Of a stretch of DNA of 64,000 bases, positions 21,347 through 34,098 are shown one piece after another. The DNA lies in NCBI RefSeq assembly GCF_000237925.1, contig NW_017385989.1:1488001-1552000 (forward strand), read 5' to 3'. The notes below the pieces were generated by a model, which searched no databases, was not told the origin of the DNA, and saw only the letters and a program-made list of their open reading frames with translations. A program made the position numbers and the translations under genes. Source of the stretch: Schistosoma mansoni. Taxonomy: Eukaryota > Platyhelminthes > Trematoda > Strigeidida > Schistosomatidae. Numbering within the stretch: the stretch's first letter is position 1; each line of letters starts with the position of its first letter.

Positions 21347-23774
21347 GATTTTCATAGCAAACAATGACAAAAAAAACCTCGGGGAACACATAGACGATAT
21401 ATTTGTTCGCATTGTTAATTGCCTAAATGTTTCGTCTCAGAAATACTCCTACTATGTCAAGTTTATACGTTCAGCATGTGCAAAAAATTTGTCTGCATGT
21501 TTGGCTGCTGCCAAAACCCTGGTATGGATTCCTAATGAAAAAAGCTATACGTTCAGGCCTCGCAGTGACGCTCTTTATTCCTTTTATCTACTCAGTGAAG
21601 TTATTTCTTTCTGTGTTGACGATTCAGCAAAGTTGCTAGACTCAGATATAGTTGATGTTTGGTGTCGCTCGGCTTCATACATACTATTTACATGTGAAGG
21701 TAAAGATCTTAAAATGAGTTCTTCTGTATGTTCGAAGCTGTGGAATCAGAACCGGATTTTTCTTCTAAGTGTTCTGAGACATTTAACTTCAGCCAGTCCA
21801 ACAATAATTAATATGGCTGTTGTCTCTGAGTTGTGTACCTTCATCAGTATTAGTCCAGTTCCTGAATTCAAAGCTGAATATAAAGATGTATTTTCAAACC
21901 AACTCCTTAAGTCCATCCTTGAAGGAAAACAGGAAGTAATACATGATTCCCTGCGACGCTGTTGTCCAATCTTGAATGTGTGCTGTGATTGTACCAGTTT
22001 TAAAGTCCTTGTACTTCCAATCGTAAATCGTGCCATACTTCGTTCTCCGGAAAACCAATTACGTATTGTAAATTCCTTGCTCGAAGATTTATCTTTTACT
22101 TTGGATCTTTGTGCTATGGACTTAGCTCAGTCAGTTGTAAAAAATCTACATGCCATATCAGACATAACCAGAAAGGATGCTGTTGTGATGTTGTGTACAA
22201 TCTCAAAGAAGTGTTCGGAAGTTGATACTCTCTTCTCTATGTAAACTTGTTTACGCACAGTTCGCCGGATCTGAGGGTAAGAAGGCAAGTCAAGAATCAA
22301 GATTTGCTGCAATTACATGTTTTGGTGAACTTTCTAAATGTGGTATAAAACAAAAATCTACTTTAGATCGTGTTGCCACTGTAGCTATGAACCTACTTTT
22401 AGATTATTTAGAGCGCGAAACATATGAAGAGGCAATCATTTATGCTGCTAAACAATTGGCTAGATGTCTACATTGTTTAAAATCGAATCGTTTCTTTAAT
22501 TTTATAAAGTCATATACGTTCTCGGACAAAACAAGTGCGTCTGTCCATTCGGTTTTGCTTATGTGCTTGGATACAGCATTATCTAACGGTGTATCTGGCA
22601 ATAAATTGCCGACTGCAATTATTCCAAATCTTCTAGCATCAGTCGAACAAGCATCTGGTCAACCTTTTCACTCAACAGCAATTCATAAGTCTGTTATGGC
22701 ATCATTGATTTGGTTACGGTATACACTGTCTATGACAAAATTACCTATTACAGAGGAGTTCTTCAAGTCAAATATTAAGCCGTCACCTTTCTGGAATATG
22801 CTGTCAAATGTGTCGGGAACCAATAATAAACGTTGTCCGTGGTTTTCTGAAAAGTTTCTACAAACTGCACCATTCTACGTTTTGTGCGCGGTTGGTCGTC
22901 TGTTCAAATTACTTCTTTCAGATCTACATACATTCATCACTGACGAAGTGTTAGGTCTAATCTACAGAACATCACTTCTTCTTTGTATTCATCCATTCTA
23001 TGATGCTGTACGCCAGTCAAATCTTGATAGTATTGTCGAATTATTGAAAGCTTTTAATGAAGAACATCGTTATCAACTTACTATGGGATTTTTAAAACAT
23101 TTGCATATCCTTCTTATATATTATCCGAATATCTTACAGTCCACATCATCATCTAGTCTATCAGTTCTAGGTCCAAGATCGGTTCCTGAACACTTTTGCT
23201 TACAGATATCTGATTTTGTTGGAATTAATGTTTGGGATAATGTTGTTTATCCGAATTCTGAACTACAAACTATTAAACAACCAACTGATCGTAATAAATG
23301 TATTGGTTCCTTTTTATGTAAACTTATTAACGTTCTTGTTTCACCGTCATCTTCTACACAATCCATGTATCATCGAATTTCTAAACAAAACTCAAATGTT
23401 TCTTCCCAATTTTGCATGCGTTACTTATTTGATGTGTACATTTTGAGCGTATTTTGCACCAGTCACCCGTGTATTCTTGATACTAGGCCTATGCTATGGG
23501 AACATTTGCAGTCGAAACTTAAACTTCCTAAATTATTAAATGAAAACTGTAGTAATTCATTGGGAATCACTTCATGGGCTACTGAAAACTGGTCGAAAAT
23601 TGTTGAATATTTTATGAAACAACCATACATCATTCCAGCAGATCGATATGCACTTTAACGACTAATTAAATAGTCGCCTATTGGTATAGGTCAAAATTTG
23701 ATTGAAAAAATATATATGAATTTTTCTTCCGAGTCATTTACCTCAATTAGTGAAAGAGATGTTCAAATTATGCA
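21347..23774 (+). pseudogene. GCN1: GCN1 processed pseudogene fragment
   Basis: GCN1 is the ribosome-bound HEAT-repeat activator of the eIF2-alpha kinase GCN2. Without introns, this 2.4 kb aligns from memory to about residues 65-780 of human GCN1. Landmarks: NRAILRSPENQLRIVNSLLE (human KSLLRSPEN...SSLL), LDLCAMDLAQSVV, FAGSEGKKASQESRFAAI, WFSEKFLQTAPFYVLCAVGR, SHPCILDTRPMLWEHLQSKL, and SISERDVQIMQT (human TREEFAIMQT). Breaks: one +1 frameshift at about 22222-22244 (VDTLFS to CKLVYAQ) and in-frame stops at 23656-23658 and 23671-23673, after which homology continues to 23774. It sits in a CR1 LINE, with GACAT on both sides (21342-21346 and 23775-23779). Best read as a retrocopied cDNA piece, not the live gene. 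Confidence 0.85.
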
Positions 23775-24880
23775 GACATATTATTTATGGACTTCCAAAT
23801 CTTTGTCATCTGCAAAGGGTAGGACAGGAGACTTTGTTAAGGCTGGTAATTCGTCTGCATAAAATAAAAAAAGAATGTGACCTGGGGTCAAATCTTCTGG
23901 AACTCCAATTTTTACAGATTCTCAAGTTGACATAGCTCCATTTACTTGTGCTCGCTGTCACCTGTCAATGAGAAAGTTACTGATGTAAATTATTATTTCA
24001 TAATGGATCCCAAAACCTCCGGTTATAATTAAAGACCCAGGTTATAGACCTCGTCGAAGGCTTTACTTAAATCTGTGAAAAATACATCTACCAGAATGTT
24101 TCTTTCTCCACAGCCCAGTCTTTCCCAATAAGCGGATTTGTCAAGCACGATAAGCCTTTCCTGAAATCATGTTGTTCCCTGGCAACCTATACTTTATACT
24201 ATGGTCAATTAAAGCATTGCATTGATGCCTTACCCACAGTCCATAATTTGTAACTCCCTGATAAGCTTGTAAAATGCCACTTATAGAAATAGTATTTTCC
24301 AACAATATGTGAAATAGGGCATCACGCGAGGTATAATATTTGCCAAAAAATTAGCTTAAATGAGTCTGACAATGTTGTAATTTGTAGATCATGCCTGTAA
24401 AAATGGAGTGTACGTGCTCTAGCAGAAATATATTATTATTATCTTGGGGTGAATATCGTCAGGACCACTGGGTTTATCTGGCCTGAGATGTTGAAGTAAT
24501 CTTGAGACAATTCCTTTCTCAATAGTCACAGAATTCGTTGACAAGCTGCGATGACCATAATCAATTGCTGATCTTTCACCATAGTCGGTAGAAAACACCG
24601 TTAAAATATTCTGATGAAGCTTCAGCTTTCACAACATCCCTTCTTGCGAATATAAACCCATTTTCTTTTGCCAGCAGTGGTGAGGTTACATTATTTTACC
24701 TCGTTATATTAAAGAACAACCTTTTTGAATAGATTTCACAATCCCTGACCATTTGCTTCCCATGAGACCTACCTTTATTTATCAACGCTTTGCGCTCTTT
24801 CCCGTTCTTACAATGTTTAATAATTATATATTCTATCAATAATATATTCTCAAATAACATTGTATTACATAAGGCATTCT
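23775..24880 (-). mobile_element. CR1 LINE, 5' part (split by the GCN1 insertion)
   Basis: The minus strand reads VFFTDLSKAFDEVYNLGL (palm), GVPEDLTPGHILFLFYADEL and PVLPFADD, then after a frame change KIWKSINNM, where the GCN1 segment interrupts. Further upstream are decayed finger and endonuclease-linker regions. It belongs with 20541-21346. Confidence 0.75.
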
Positions 24881-24884
24881 AGTT

Positions 24885-27384
24885 TAGGGATTCAGGTTTG
24901 TGTAGTAAGGACAGAAGGCCTACGACCTATGCTATTCTTTTTCTAGTATGCTTCTATGAGTGCACAGTCTTCTGTTGAATGAGTCGAATGAGGGTGTGGG
25001 CACCACTGCTTCGGGCAACAGGATCCAAGAATTGATGACTCGGCATGAAAACCTGTATGCCCCGGGTATTTTACTCGTTCTTGGCTTTTCTACTTGCCTG
25101 CTATCTCCTCTAAGATGTCCCGCTCTAGTAGGAAGAAAAAGAAATAGAATATATTACGTCCAATAGGTATCATTACCAAGTTTTGATTTGATAATTTCGA
25201 ATAAGTTGAGTATTGGGTAGATTGTTACAAATAAATTATGTATTTGTAATATCCTAATGAGTCGGTTCAAGATCATTTCTTAGAATTCTATACAGCAAAA
25301 GAAATTCACCTCTTAATCTGAGGTAGTACATAGTAAAGAGGTATGGCTTTTCAAGCCGTTCTTTATATGGTAAACTCCTAAGCCCTGAAATTGCACGGGT
25401 AGCTGCCCTCTTTACTTTTTTCAGGATATCTGAGTCATGCTTTGAACAGAGGCTTGGAGCCTGGACGCAGTTTCCAGGCTTGGTTCTCACTGAGTTTGTG
25501 TATACTGTAATGAACATGGTAGTATATAACTTGTTGAATGTCTGTCTTAAAGCCTAAAGGGTTCTAAACCCTCTAGCTGCAACCCACCAGCAATGGGCCG
25601 TGGTCTTAAGATCATGACCCACTATCACCCCAACATCCTTGTGAAACCGGACCACGGGTACTGACACTTCCCATATGTTGTACTTATTTACTTTTGTATC
25701 CCCAAAATGCATGTACACACACTTTACCGCGTTGATAGTCATCAGCCACCCTTTAGACCAATTAATCAAAATATTTAAGTCTGCCTGAAGTGCGTGTGCG
25801 TCTTCGTCTCCAGTTATTTCTCGCCAGATTTTTACATTGTCAGTGTATAACGACTTTGTGGACTGTACTATACTTGGGAGACCATTTACATACAGTATAA
25901 AAAGTAGAGGAGCCAGGACAAGATCTTGAGGCACTCCACTCAGTACTGGTCTTCAGGTGGAGCACTTCGAATTTATTCTTACTTTCTGTCTACAACCTAC
26001 TAAGAAATCCTTAAGGCGTTTCAAGAGATGTCCGGCAATACCAAGATTTTCTAGCTTCAATAGCAGTCTATTTGTTGGCACCTTGTCAAATGCTTTACTG
26101 AAGTCTATGTAGACAAGTCTGATGACAACATTCCAACGTTTCTTATTTTGCCTTAATAAACGTCGAATATCCCGGTCTATCCAGAGACGGCAGTGTCTTT
26201 TCTTCTTTAGGACCGTACAGGGTATTTATGGTTGAGTAACCCGGTTTTATAATTGCATTAAATGTGTCCATGCCTCTTCTTCTGATGCCTTTGAGTCAAA
26301 CTCCCAGTTTTCAGCCGATGCTGAAAGGTTGATTGCCTCCATGTCTGCCTTCCATATATTATGACAGGCCGGCGCAACTGTTTGACAGGCCATCCTAGTC
26401 ACGAATTTGGATAAGATGACTGTGTGGTCGCTTCTCCATAGAAGTGGTAGGAAAGTCACTTGACCGACGTTGTCACCGTGTGTGAAGACTAAGCTCAAGA
26501 GGGTCGAAGAGCTTCGTAAGTCATATCTGGAGGGATCTCTAATATGTTGAAATAAAGCCTGTGCAATTGAGGTTTCTAACAGTTTGCAATCGAGTGACGT
26601 CATCGATAACCCTACTTCAAAGTGAACCCAGTTTATATACGGTGCATTAAAATCGCCTACTATAAGACATTTACCCCTAATACACCAGGACTTAAGTTTT
26701 CCCAAAAGGAATTCATCTACCACACACTCTGGACTGCAATATACTACAACTAATTTAATATCTTGCCGTCTATATTTCAGCTTGACACGAATCAGCTCAT
26801 ATGTCCCTGAATCATATGCCAATGTCTCAACAGCTCCTATGGTTAAGGTACTTTTCAAGTACAGGATAATTCCGCCTCCCTTACGGTTTAATCTATCAGC
26901 CCTACTGGATATAAATCAGCCAACTGAATTTCATAATCAAAAACTTCTAACGTTAACCATGTTTCTGAGACAGCAGTAACATCCGGTTTTTCTATAAATA
27001 CCATTGTTTTGAGCTCCACTATTTTGTTTGGTAGTCTGTTGGCATTTGTGTAGCACACCTTTATTTCTGTGGAGAACTTTCCCTTACCAGCCAGAATGGT
27101 TTGCGGATGGTTTCGTCCCGAACTTTTACAGGGTGAAAACCCTTAAGCAAGAGGTTACCTTTGCCGTTTCGGCGGCGCTCATCTATTCCTACTTCTGCAG
27201 CTCATCTCTTAATACGGTCGACCACGCTGTGATCCTCTCGGATGTATTTTACGGACCAAATCAGTTTACGTGAGTTTCCCAGTATAATGTCCTTTTCTTC
27301 AACCATAGCAAAAGTAACTTTCAAGATGCGGCTTTTCTGAGTACTTTCAGAATTCACCTTTTGCCTTATACTATAGGGCTTACA
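24885..27384 (-). mobile_element. CR1-clade LINE, nearly full open-reading-frame length
   Basis: From the 5' end (right) on the minus strand: the APE-type endonuclease with VVYCSPECVVDEF, KCLIVGDFNAPYINWV and LVFTHGDNVGQV...WRSDHTVI (25-27 kb boundary, about 26247-26990). Then come reverse transcriptase pieces (LYVNGLPSIVQST, YTDNVKIW with the catalytic motif altered) and the 3' domain (VINSWNLLPEAVV near 25030). Several stops and frameshifts. Its right end abuts the LINE-C copy at 27385. Confidence 0.8.
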
Positions 27385-29445
27385 CGTGCTCAACAAAGGA
27401 CTTGATAATTCTAGTGGGAGATTTCAATGCCAAGGTTGGAATTGACAACACTGGATACGAAGACGTCATGGGACGACATGGACTGGGAGAAAGGAACGAA
27501 AATGGTGAGAGATTTACAAACCTATGTGCCTTCAATAAACTGGTCATAGGCGGCACTATATTCCCACACAAACACATCCACAAAACCACATGGACTTCAC
27601 CGGATCACACTACACAGAACCGAATCGACCATATCTTCATCAACAAAAAGTTCAGGAGGACGATGGAGGATGTGAGAACCAGGAGAGGAGCTGATATAGC
27701 ATCCGATCATCATTTGCTGGTCGCCAAGATGAAACTAAAACTCAAGAAGCACTGGACAACGGCGCGGACAACATCACAAAAGTTTAATACAGCTTTTCTT
27801 CGAGATGCAGACAAACTCAAGAAATTCAACATAGCCCTGAGCGACAGGTTCCAGGCCTTTCATGATCTATTCAATGGAGAGGGAACTACCATGGAGAGCA
27901 ACCGGAAAGGTATCAAGGAGGCAATCGTTTCAACATGTCAGGAGGTTCTGGGCCACAAGAAACACCAGCACAAGGAATGGATCACTGTTGGTACGCAGGA
28001 GGAACAAGAAGGCAGCAATCAATACCAGCCGAACAAGAGCGGAAAAAGCCAAGGCGCAAGCCCAATACACAAAAGTAAACGAGCAAGTGAAGAGGAGCAT
28101 CAGAACCGACAAACGTAAATATGTGGAAGATCTAGCAATGATAGCGGAAAAGGCTGCAAGAGAAGGAAACATGAGACAACTGTATGACACAACAAAGAAA
28201 CTTGCTGGAAATTACCGTAAGCCAGAAAGACCAGTGAAAAGCAAGTAAGGCAAGGTAATCACCAACATTGAAGAAAAACGGAACAGATGGGTAGAACACT
28301 TCAAAGAACACTTGAATCGACCAGCTCCACTGAAACCACCCAACATTGAAGCAGTACCCACAGACCTCCCAATGGATGTTGGCCCACCAACAATTGAAGA
28401 GATCAGCATGGCCATTAGACAAATCAAGAGCGGCAAAGCGGCGGGACCAGACAACATTTCAGTAGAGGCACTGAAAGCAGATATAGCAGTAACTGCCAAG
28501 ATTCTCCACATCCTCTTCAGTAAGATTTGGAATGAAGAACAAGTACCAACAGACTGGAGAGAAGGACTTCTGATCAAAATACCAAAGAAAGGCGATCTCA
28601 GCAAGTGTGATAACTAAAGGGGCATCACTCTTCTCTCAATACCAGGAAAAGTATTCAACAGGGTATTGTTAAACAGAATGAGGGACTCCGTAGACACCCA
28701 ACTTCGAGATCAACAAGCTGGATTTCGTAAGGATCGATCGTGTACAGACCGAATCGCAACTCTACGTATCATTGTGGAACAATCAATCGAATGGAATTCA
28801 TCACTCTATATCAACTTTATTGACTACGAGAAAGCATTTGATAGCGTGGACTGGACAACACTACGGAGCTTTCTTCTACACTACGACGTACCTGAGAAGA
28901 TAGTCAATATCCTACGGAATTCCTGTAGTATATTAGACTGCCAAATCGTGAATGGAGGTCAACTCACTGGCTCTTTTGGGGTGAAGACCGGTGTCAAGCA
29001 AGGTTGTTTACTCTCACCGTTTCTCTTTCTCCTGGTGATCGACTGGATCATGAAGACGTCAACATCTGGAACGAAGCACGGGATATAGTGGACAGCTAGG
29101 GTGCAGCTGAACGATTTAGACTTCACAGATGATCTGCCTCTTCTATCACACACGCAACAACAAATGCAGGAGAAGAGAATCAGTGTAGTAGCAACCTCCG
29201 CAGCAGTAGGTCTCAACATACACAAAGGGAAAAGCAAGGTTCCCCGATACAATACAGCATGCACCAATCAAATCACACTCGACCAAGAAGATTTGGAGGA
29301 TGTGAAAACCTCTACATATCTGGGCAGCATTATCGATGAGTACGGTAGATCTGATGCAGATATGAAGACGCGGATCGGCAAAGCAAGAGCAGCATATTTG
29401 CAACTGAAGAACATCTGGAACTCAAAATAAGCTGTCAACCAACAT
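27385..29445 (+). mobile_element. LINE-C (RTE-like), 5'- and 3'-truncated
   Basis: Endonuclease C-terminal half: LIILVGDFNAKVGIDNTGYE, RIDHIFINKKFRRTMEDVR and ASDHHLLVAKM, with the conserved D and SDHH. Then comes the linker, and reverse transcriptase with IRQIKSGKAAGPDNISVEAL, QQAGFRKDRSCTDRIATLRI, FIDYEKAFDSVDW and GVKTGVKQGCLLSPFLFLLV. The catalytic region reads DFTDDLPLL (FADD lost). Four or more frame breaks. It stops within the 3' domain at about 29445. Confidence 0.85.
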
Positions 29446-29894
29446 TAAGTTTAATTATTGGGCGTTCCTAGTTGGTAAAGCAATTCATCTGGTCAATTCC
29501 AATAGCGAACAAAATTTTAACCTAGTGTGTAGTAGGTTTATTCAAAATTCGAGTTTGGGATGGAGATTTTGTTGCATGACTTGAAGAATAGAACTCTATC
29601 AAAATCATTATCGTGAGTTACAAATCTTCTCTGTTATCTCAATGATTTCTTGTTAGGACTGCTGAATTATGTTGTTACTGTCCTAACTAAGTGCGAAAAC
29701 AAACTACATAAAATTAAAAATACAGTATAGTTGTAACTGAGACCATAAAATATCTAATTTTCTAACTACCTTACATATTAATAATGGAAATCCACCACTT
29801 TCCGATGTAAACAACTCTGTAATTAAGTAGTATAATCAGTGATTTATAGAAAATAATGTATAAAAATAGAATTAGTCTATCTTCATTCACTTGA
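29446..29894. other. Unrecognised DNA between two LINE-C copies
   Basis: About 450 bases separating two LINE-C fragments whose ends cover the same element region, so they are separate insertions and not one split copy. No gene or other repeat seen. Confidence 0.45.
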
Positions 29895-30505
29895 CAAAGA
29901 AGCTTTGGAGGATGAGAAAACCTTTACTTATCTGAGCAGCATCATTGATGAACACGGTGGATATGATGAAGATATGAAGACAGGGATCGATAAAGCAAGA
30001 GTAGCATATTTACAACTGAGGAACATCTGAAACTCAAAACAATTGTCAACCAACACCAAGATTAGAATTTTCAATACAAATGTCAAGACAGTTCTACTGT
30101 GTGGGGCGGAGACGTGGAGAACTACGAAAGCCATCATCCAGAAGATACAGGTGTTTATTAACAGTTGCCTACGCAAGATACTTCGGATCCGTTGGCCAGA
30201 CACTATCAGCAACAAGTTACTGTGGGAGACAACAAACCAGATTCCATCCAGTGGAGGAAGAAATCAGGAAGAAGCCCTGGAAGTGGATAGGTCACACGAT
30301 GAGAAAATCACCCAATCGCGTCACAAGGCAAGCCCTCGCACGGAAGAACACAGTACGCGGAGAAATGGAGGGAGATATGAGAAGAATGAACAAAAGTTGG
30401 ATAGAACTATAAGGGAAAGCCGAGGACAGAGTGGGTTGAAGAATGCCAGTCGGCGGCCTATGCTCCATTGGGAGTAACGGGCTTAAGTAAGTAAGTAGGT
30501 AAGCT
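29895..30505 (+). mobile_element. LINE-C (RTE-like) 3' part
   Basis: Repeats the region present at 29280-29445 and continues to the true 3' end: [56 protein letters not shown], then GGCCTATGCTCCATTGGGAG and (TAAG)n. Two frame breaks. Confidence 0.85.
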
Positions 30506-31440
30506 TACAGATGCTAACTCCTGAAACTGTTTCTGGTAGTACCTGCCCTTGCAGAAATATATTATTATTATAAGGATTTGATGTAACTGACATTGCGCTT
30601 GAATCTAGCCTTCCTTTCCTTTACGGAAGATTCTGTTAACATGTGAAAAATGACTGACCTATCAGTGAGGTCCATCTTAATACTCTGGAATTTTAATTCC
30701 TGAAGCCGTTTATTTTCTGCAACCCGTTTCCACTTTGGAATCAATCGCAGAGGTCGCATTCCCTTTTCTTATTTTTCTTTTCTTGGGTGTGACTCTGAAA
30801 CTATCATTCACCTTATTTTGTCTCTTAATCACATCCTCTACACCTCTCATACTTAGCTTGTTTTGCGTTGATATGTAAATCGGGAACTGAAATCATAGGT
30901 TCGCATGCTTTAGTACTGTCTATAATTTGATAAGACTTGTTGATTGAACGCTATATTCGGATCCTAAGCTAGTCTCGTAACCCTCAAGCTAGAACTACAC
31001 AGCGACTTGAACACGAGAGAAAAGGCACAAAATATGCGGGAAGCACTTTACTCCAAAGGTTCCTTTATGTACAGAAAATATTGGGTTTTTATAGTATTTT
31101 AAGAGTCCTTGGATTTTCCTCAAAATTCTAGAATACCACTAAACATAGTAGCAGTGTACTAATCAGCCAATCAGAACCTCTGCATGTGACTTTTCATTTT
31201 CACGATATTTCTAGATAAACTTCTAATGGGATGGTCTGATAATTTCAACCTTTCTACCCAATCAAGCCTCAGTAGGTCGAGTGATGGACGTTCTGTCAAA
31301 AATAATACTCCGTTCTCCATAAACTCTCTGACTGTGACTTCACAATGAATTTCACCAGTAATGTTTAGAATTCCACCGGATGCGCTATGTGCTGATTGAT
31401 GAGTTGAATATATTCTCGGTCACTCAATTTTCTCCTACGT
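30506..31440. other. No gene firmly recognised
   Basis: A minus-strand open frame at 30568-30759 is Lys/Arg-rich (RPLRLIPKWKRVAENKRLQE); it might be a remnant of a LINE ORF1 but I cannot support that. 30975-31440 could be part of the Gypsy-like element to its right, with no clear boundary. Confidence 0.35.
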
Positions 31441-31457
31441 TCTCCTGCTTATAAACG

Positions 31458-32421
31458 CTATATAGCGGAGGCTGTGTCTAGCTGTAAGCGGGCATCGTAC
31501 CCGTTAATCTTGAGGGAAACATACTTTCTACGATTATGGGAGCCGGTTCTGTTAGCAGCTACCATCACTTTGGCTGTACGTCGCTTGAATCTTTTAAAAT
31601 ACACTTTAGGTTGACGGCGTTTCCGGGTTTTGCAATGACATTCTTTGTGTCCTTTTCTGGAACACGTAGTACAACGATGACTTTTAAACGGACAAAACCT
31701 TTTGAAATGCCAACCGCCACATGGTTTGCCGCTGTCATTACGATAATTCTGCGTGCTGGAACCTTGTAAGACTTTTCTCTCGACAGCACTGACGTGGAGG
31801 AACTGGTTAGAGTTTTCTACCATCAAGGTATCATGCTTAAAATTCATTAACCTTTGGCATTCAGTAGTTACTTCCTGGAGGGTCATGCTGGGACAATGTT
31901 CAAGCTTGATTAGGATTCTCGTTAGGATGTCAGCATCCCCAGGTGAACGAAGGCTACAGACGAATTCTAGGCATTTAAACTGGTCATTAGCCATGGAAGA
32001 CAACTTGAACCTCTCACATTCTCGGTTCACTATACCTGCATGTTCCACCCAGTCATCTCCTGGTTCTTTCGTTATCTTCAAGCATTGGTAACGGATATTA
32101 AATAGAGATGACTTTTCTCCAAAGATTTGAGACAAGGTTTTAATTCTTTCATCAAAACTAAAGTCTCGTGGGTTCTTTGGTAGAATAAAGTTACTATAGC
32201 GTTCATGTTCTGTTGTCCCAAGTTTTCTTAGAAGTATTCTGACTTTCGAAGCGTCATCCAGTCTGCAGATATCAATACAGAACAAACCTTCATGCTTCTT
32301 AAACCAAGAGTAAAAAGTAACACCTGCTACGCCATCAAAATTAAATTAATTGACTGCATTAATAACTGGATCAGTATGGGATACTTGAAATTCACCAGAA
32401 GCAGGGTTTTGTTGGGACATG
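31458..32421 (-). mobile_element. Gypsy-like LTR retrotransposon fragment (gag and start of protease)
   Basis: Fossil of a Gypsy/Metaviridae element. The visible part is a gag region of the kind called K02A2.6-like (SNFILPKNPRDFSFDERIKT; a Cys/His cluster CSRKGHKECHC), followed by the start of an aspartic protease (LQLDTAS). The rest of pol and recognisable LTRs are absent. It is broken, with only a few breaks in the part that remains, so it is of moderate age. The clade (CsRn1/Boudicca versus Saci) cannot be told from this piece. Confidence 0.75.
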
Positions 32422-32659
32422 CATAATTTCCCCTTTTCGTCGTTAAATATACACAGGTTCCTAACTGGAGACTTTGTCGATCCACTGTCACTGGACAAGG
32501 TGTTCTATTAAGCGTAGGCTTTTTCTATTTCTTCCACCTTTGGAAGATTTATAATATATATCTATTATTATTCCGCTACCAGTTTCTGTTCCCCTTTAGA
32601 GGCCCCGTGCTATGCTTCCATACCTTACGAATTGGAAATGAAAATTTCTCTCTTATATC

Positions 32660-33560
32660 AGTTTCAGTTTGGAAAGGACAGGAGGCTTGATGGCCTGTGT
32701 TAGTCCTGGCGATGATGGTCTCTCAGCTGATCCAACTTTCTTTTGAACGAGTCGACGGATGGAGCCTCAACCACGTGCTGAGGTAATGAATTCCACTCGT
32801 TGATTATTCGATGGGAAAGTCGGTAGTCAGCTGACAAGTAATTCGTTCGGGGCTTGTGAACTCTTTTGGAGTGTCCTCGTAGATTTTCTGCTTTGGAAGA
32901 CAAGAAAAATGAGGGCATATCAGGTGCAAATTTGTCATTAAGCAATTTGAAAACTGTAATCAAGTCGCCTCTGATTCTTCTATATGACAGCGGGAATAGG
33001 TTTAGCTTGGTCAGTCTAGTACCATACGGGAGCTTCGCTATTACGGGAATCAGCCTAGTTGCTGTTCTCTGAACCCTTTCCAAGAGTTCACTGTCTTTTT
33101 TTAGGCAGGGGCTAGCTGCTTGTATGCAGTACTCAAGTTTAGGGCGTACGAACACTGTATACAAAGTCAGAAACGTTTTAGCGTCAAGATGCCTAAAAGC
33201 CCTGCGTATGGACCATAAAGTTCTAAAACCTTTGGCGGCTATTGCACGGCAGTGTGCAGTAGTCTTTAAGTCTTGACTAACGATGACGCCTAAGTCATTG
33301 TGTGCCTGAACAATAGGTAACTCAGTGTTATTCATCGTGTATGTATCTGTACCCTGGTGGCCAATATGCATCACAATACACTTGGAAGTGTTTATCGGCA
33401 ATTGCCAGGTTTGGGACCATTCAGATAATCTCTCCAGGTCATTTTGAAGTTCTAAGCTATCGCCCTTGCTTTGTATCGCTCTCCATATCTTGACATCATC
33501 AGCATAGAGTAAGACCGATGACGATAGTAGACGAGGGAGATCATTTACGTACAGGAGGAG
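32660..33560 (-). mobile_element. CR1-clade LINE, 5'-truncated, young
   Basis: The minus strand is open from LLLYVNDLPRLLSSSVLLYA with the catalytic YADDVKIW through FVRPKLEYCIQAASPC, LNLFPLSYRRIRGDLI and the C-terminus SFKRKLDQLRDHHRQD, then a stop. It is the sister of the plus-strand copy at 17205-18020, with about eight differences in ~255 residues. The first ~20 codons of the reading frame (to 33617) are flanking DNA. Confidence 0.9.
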
Positions 33561-33898
33561 TTTACGAAATTTTGATAGATTTAGTAAAGGGTAAAATTTG
33601 AAAAAACTATCTGTCAAAATGACAAAGAGAACTTGAGTGTGAATATTTTCTCATTTATTGAATTGAGGTTAAGACATTTTCAGAAAATTAAGATAAGTGA
33701 CAGTAAGTCATGATATACTGGTGTGTATAAAAACAAACCACTATAACCTCAAATAAATACTTTATTCTTGAAACGATTCAAATCTACGTATACTTTGTGC
33801 ACTGTTAAAGCTCAACCTTAAATTGGGATAATAACGGAGGACCAAGCCCATGGTCATACTAGGAACAGGGATAGGGTGAGTGAGAGAGTGCAGTTTCC
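33561..33898. other. No gene recognised, runs into a gap
   Basis: AT-rich DNA next to the second scaffold gap. Nothing identified. Confidence 0.4.
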
Positions 33899-34098
33899 NN
33901 NNNNNNNNNNNNNNNNNNNNNNNNNNNNNNNNNNNNNNNNNNNNNNNNNNNNNNNNNNNNNNNNNNNNNNNNNNNNNNNNNNNNNNNNNNNNNNNNNNNN
34001 NNNNNNNNNNNNNNNNNNNNNNNNNNNNNNNNNNNNNNNNNNNNNNNNNNNNNNNNNNNNNNNNNNNNNNNNNNNNNNNNNNNNNNNNNNNNNNNNNN
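33899..34098. other. Assembly gap (200 N)
   Basis: A fixed-size scaffold gap. Upstream prohibitin exons could be hidden here. Confidence 0.95.

Noticed and set aside
21333-23658. Functional GCN1 gene start
   Set aside because: The first codons come from the flanking LINE, the frame shifts near 22240, two stops precede continuing homology, and LINE sequence resumes at 23775.
30568-30759. CR1 ORF1 remnant
   Set aside because: Basic composition fits, but no motif ties it to a LINE ORF1; left unassigned.
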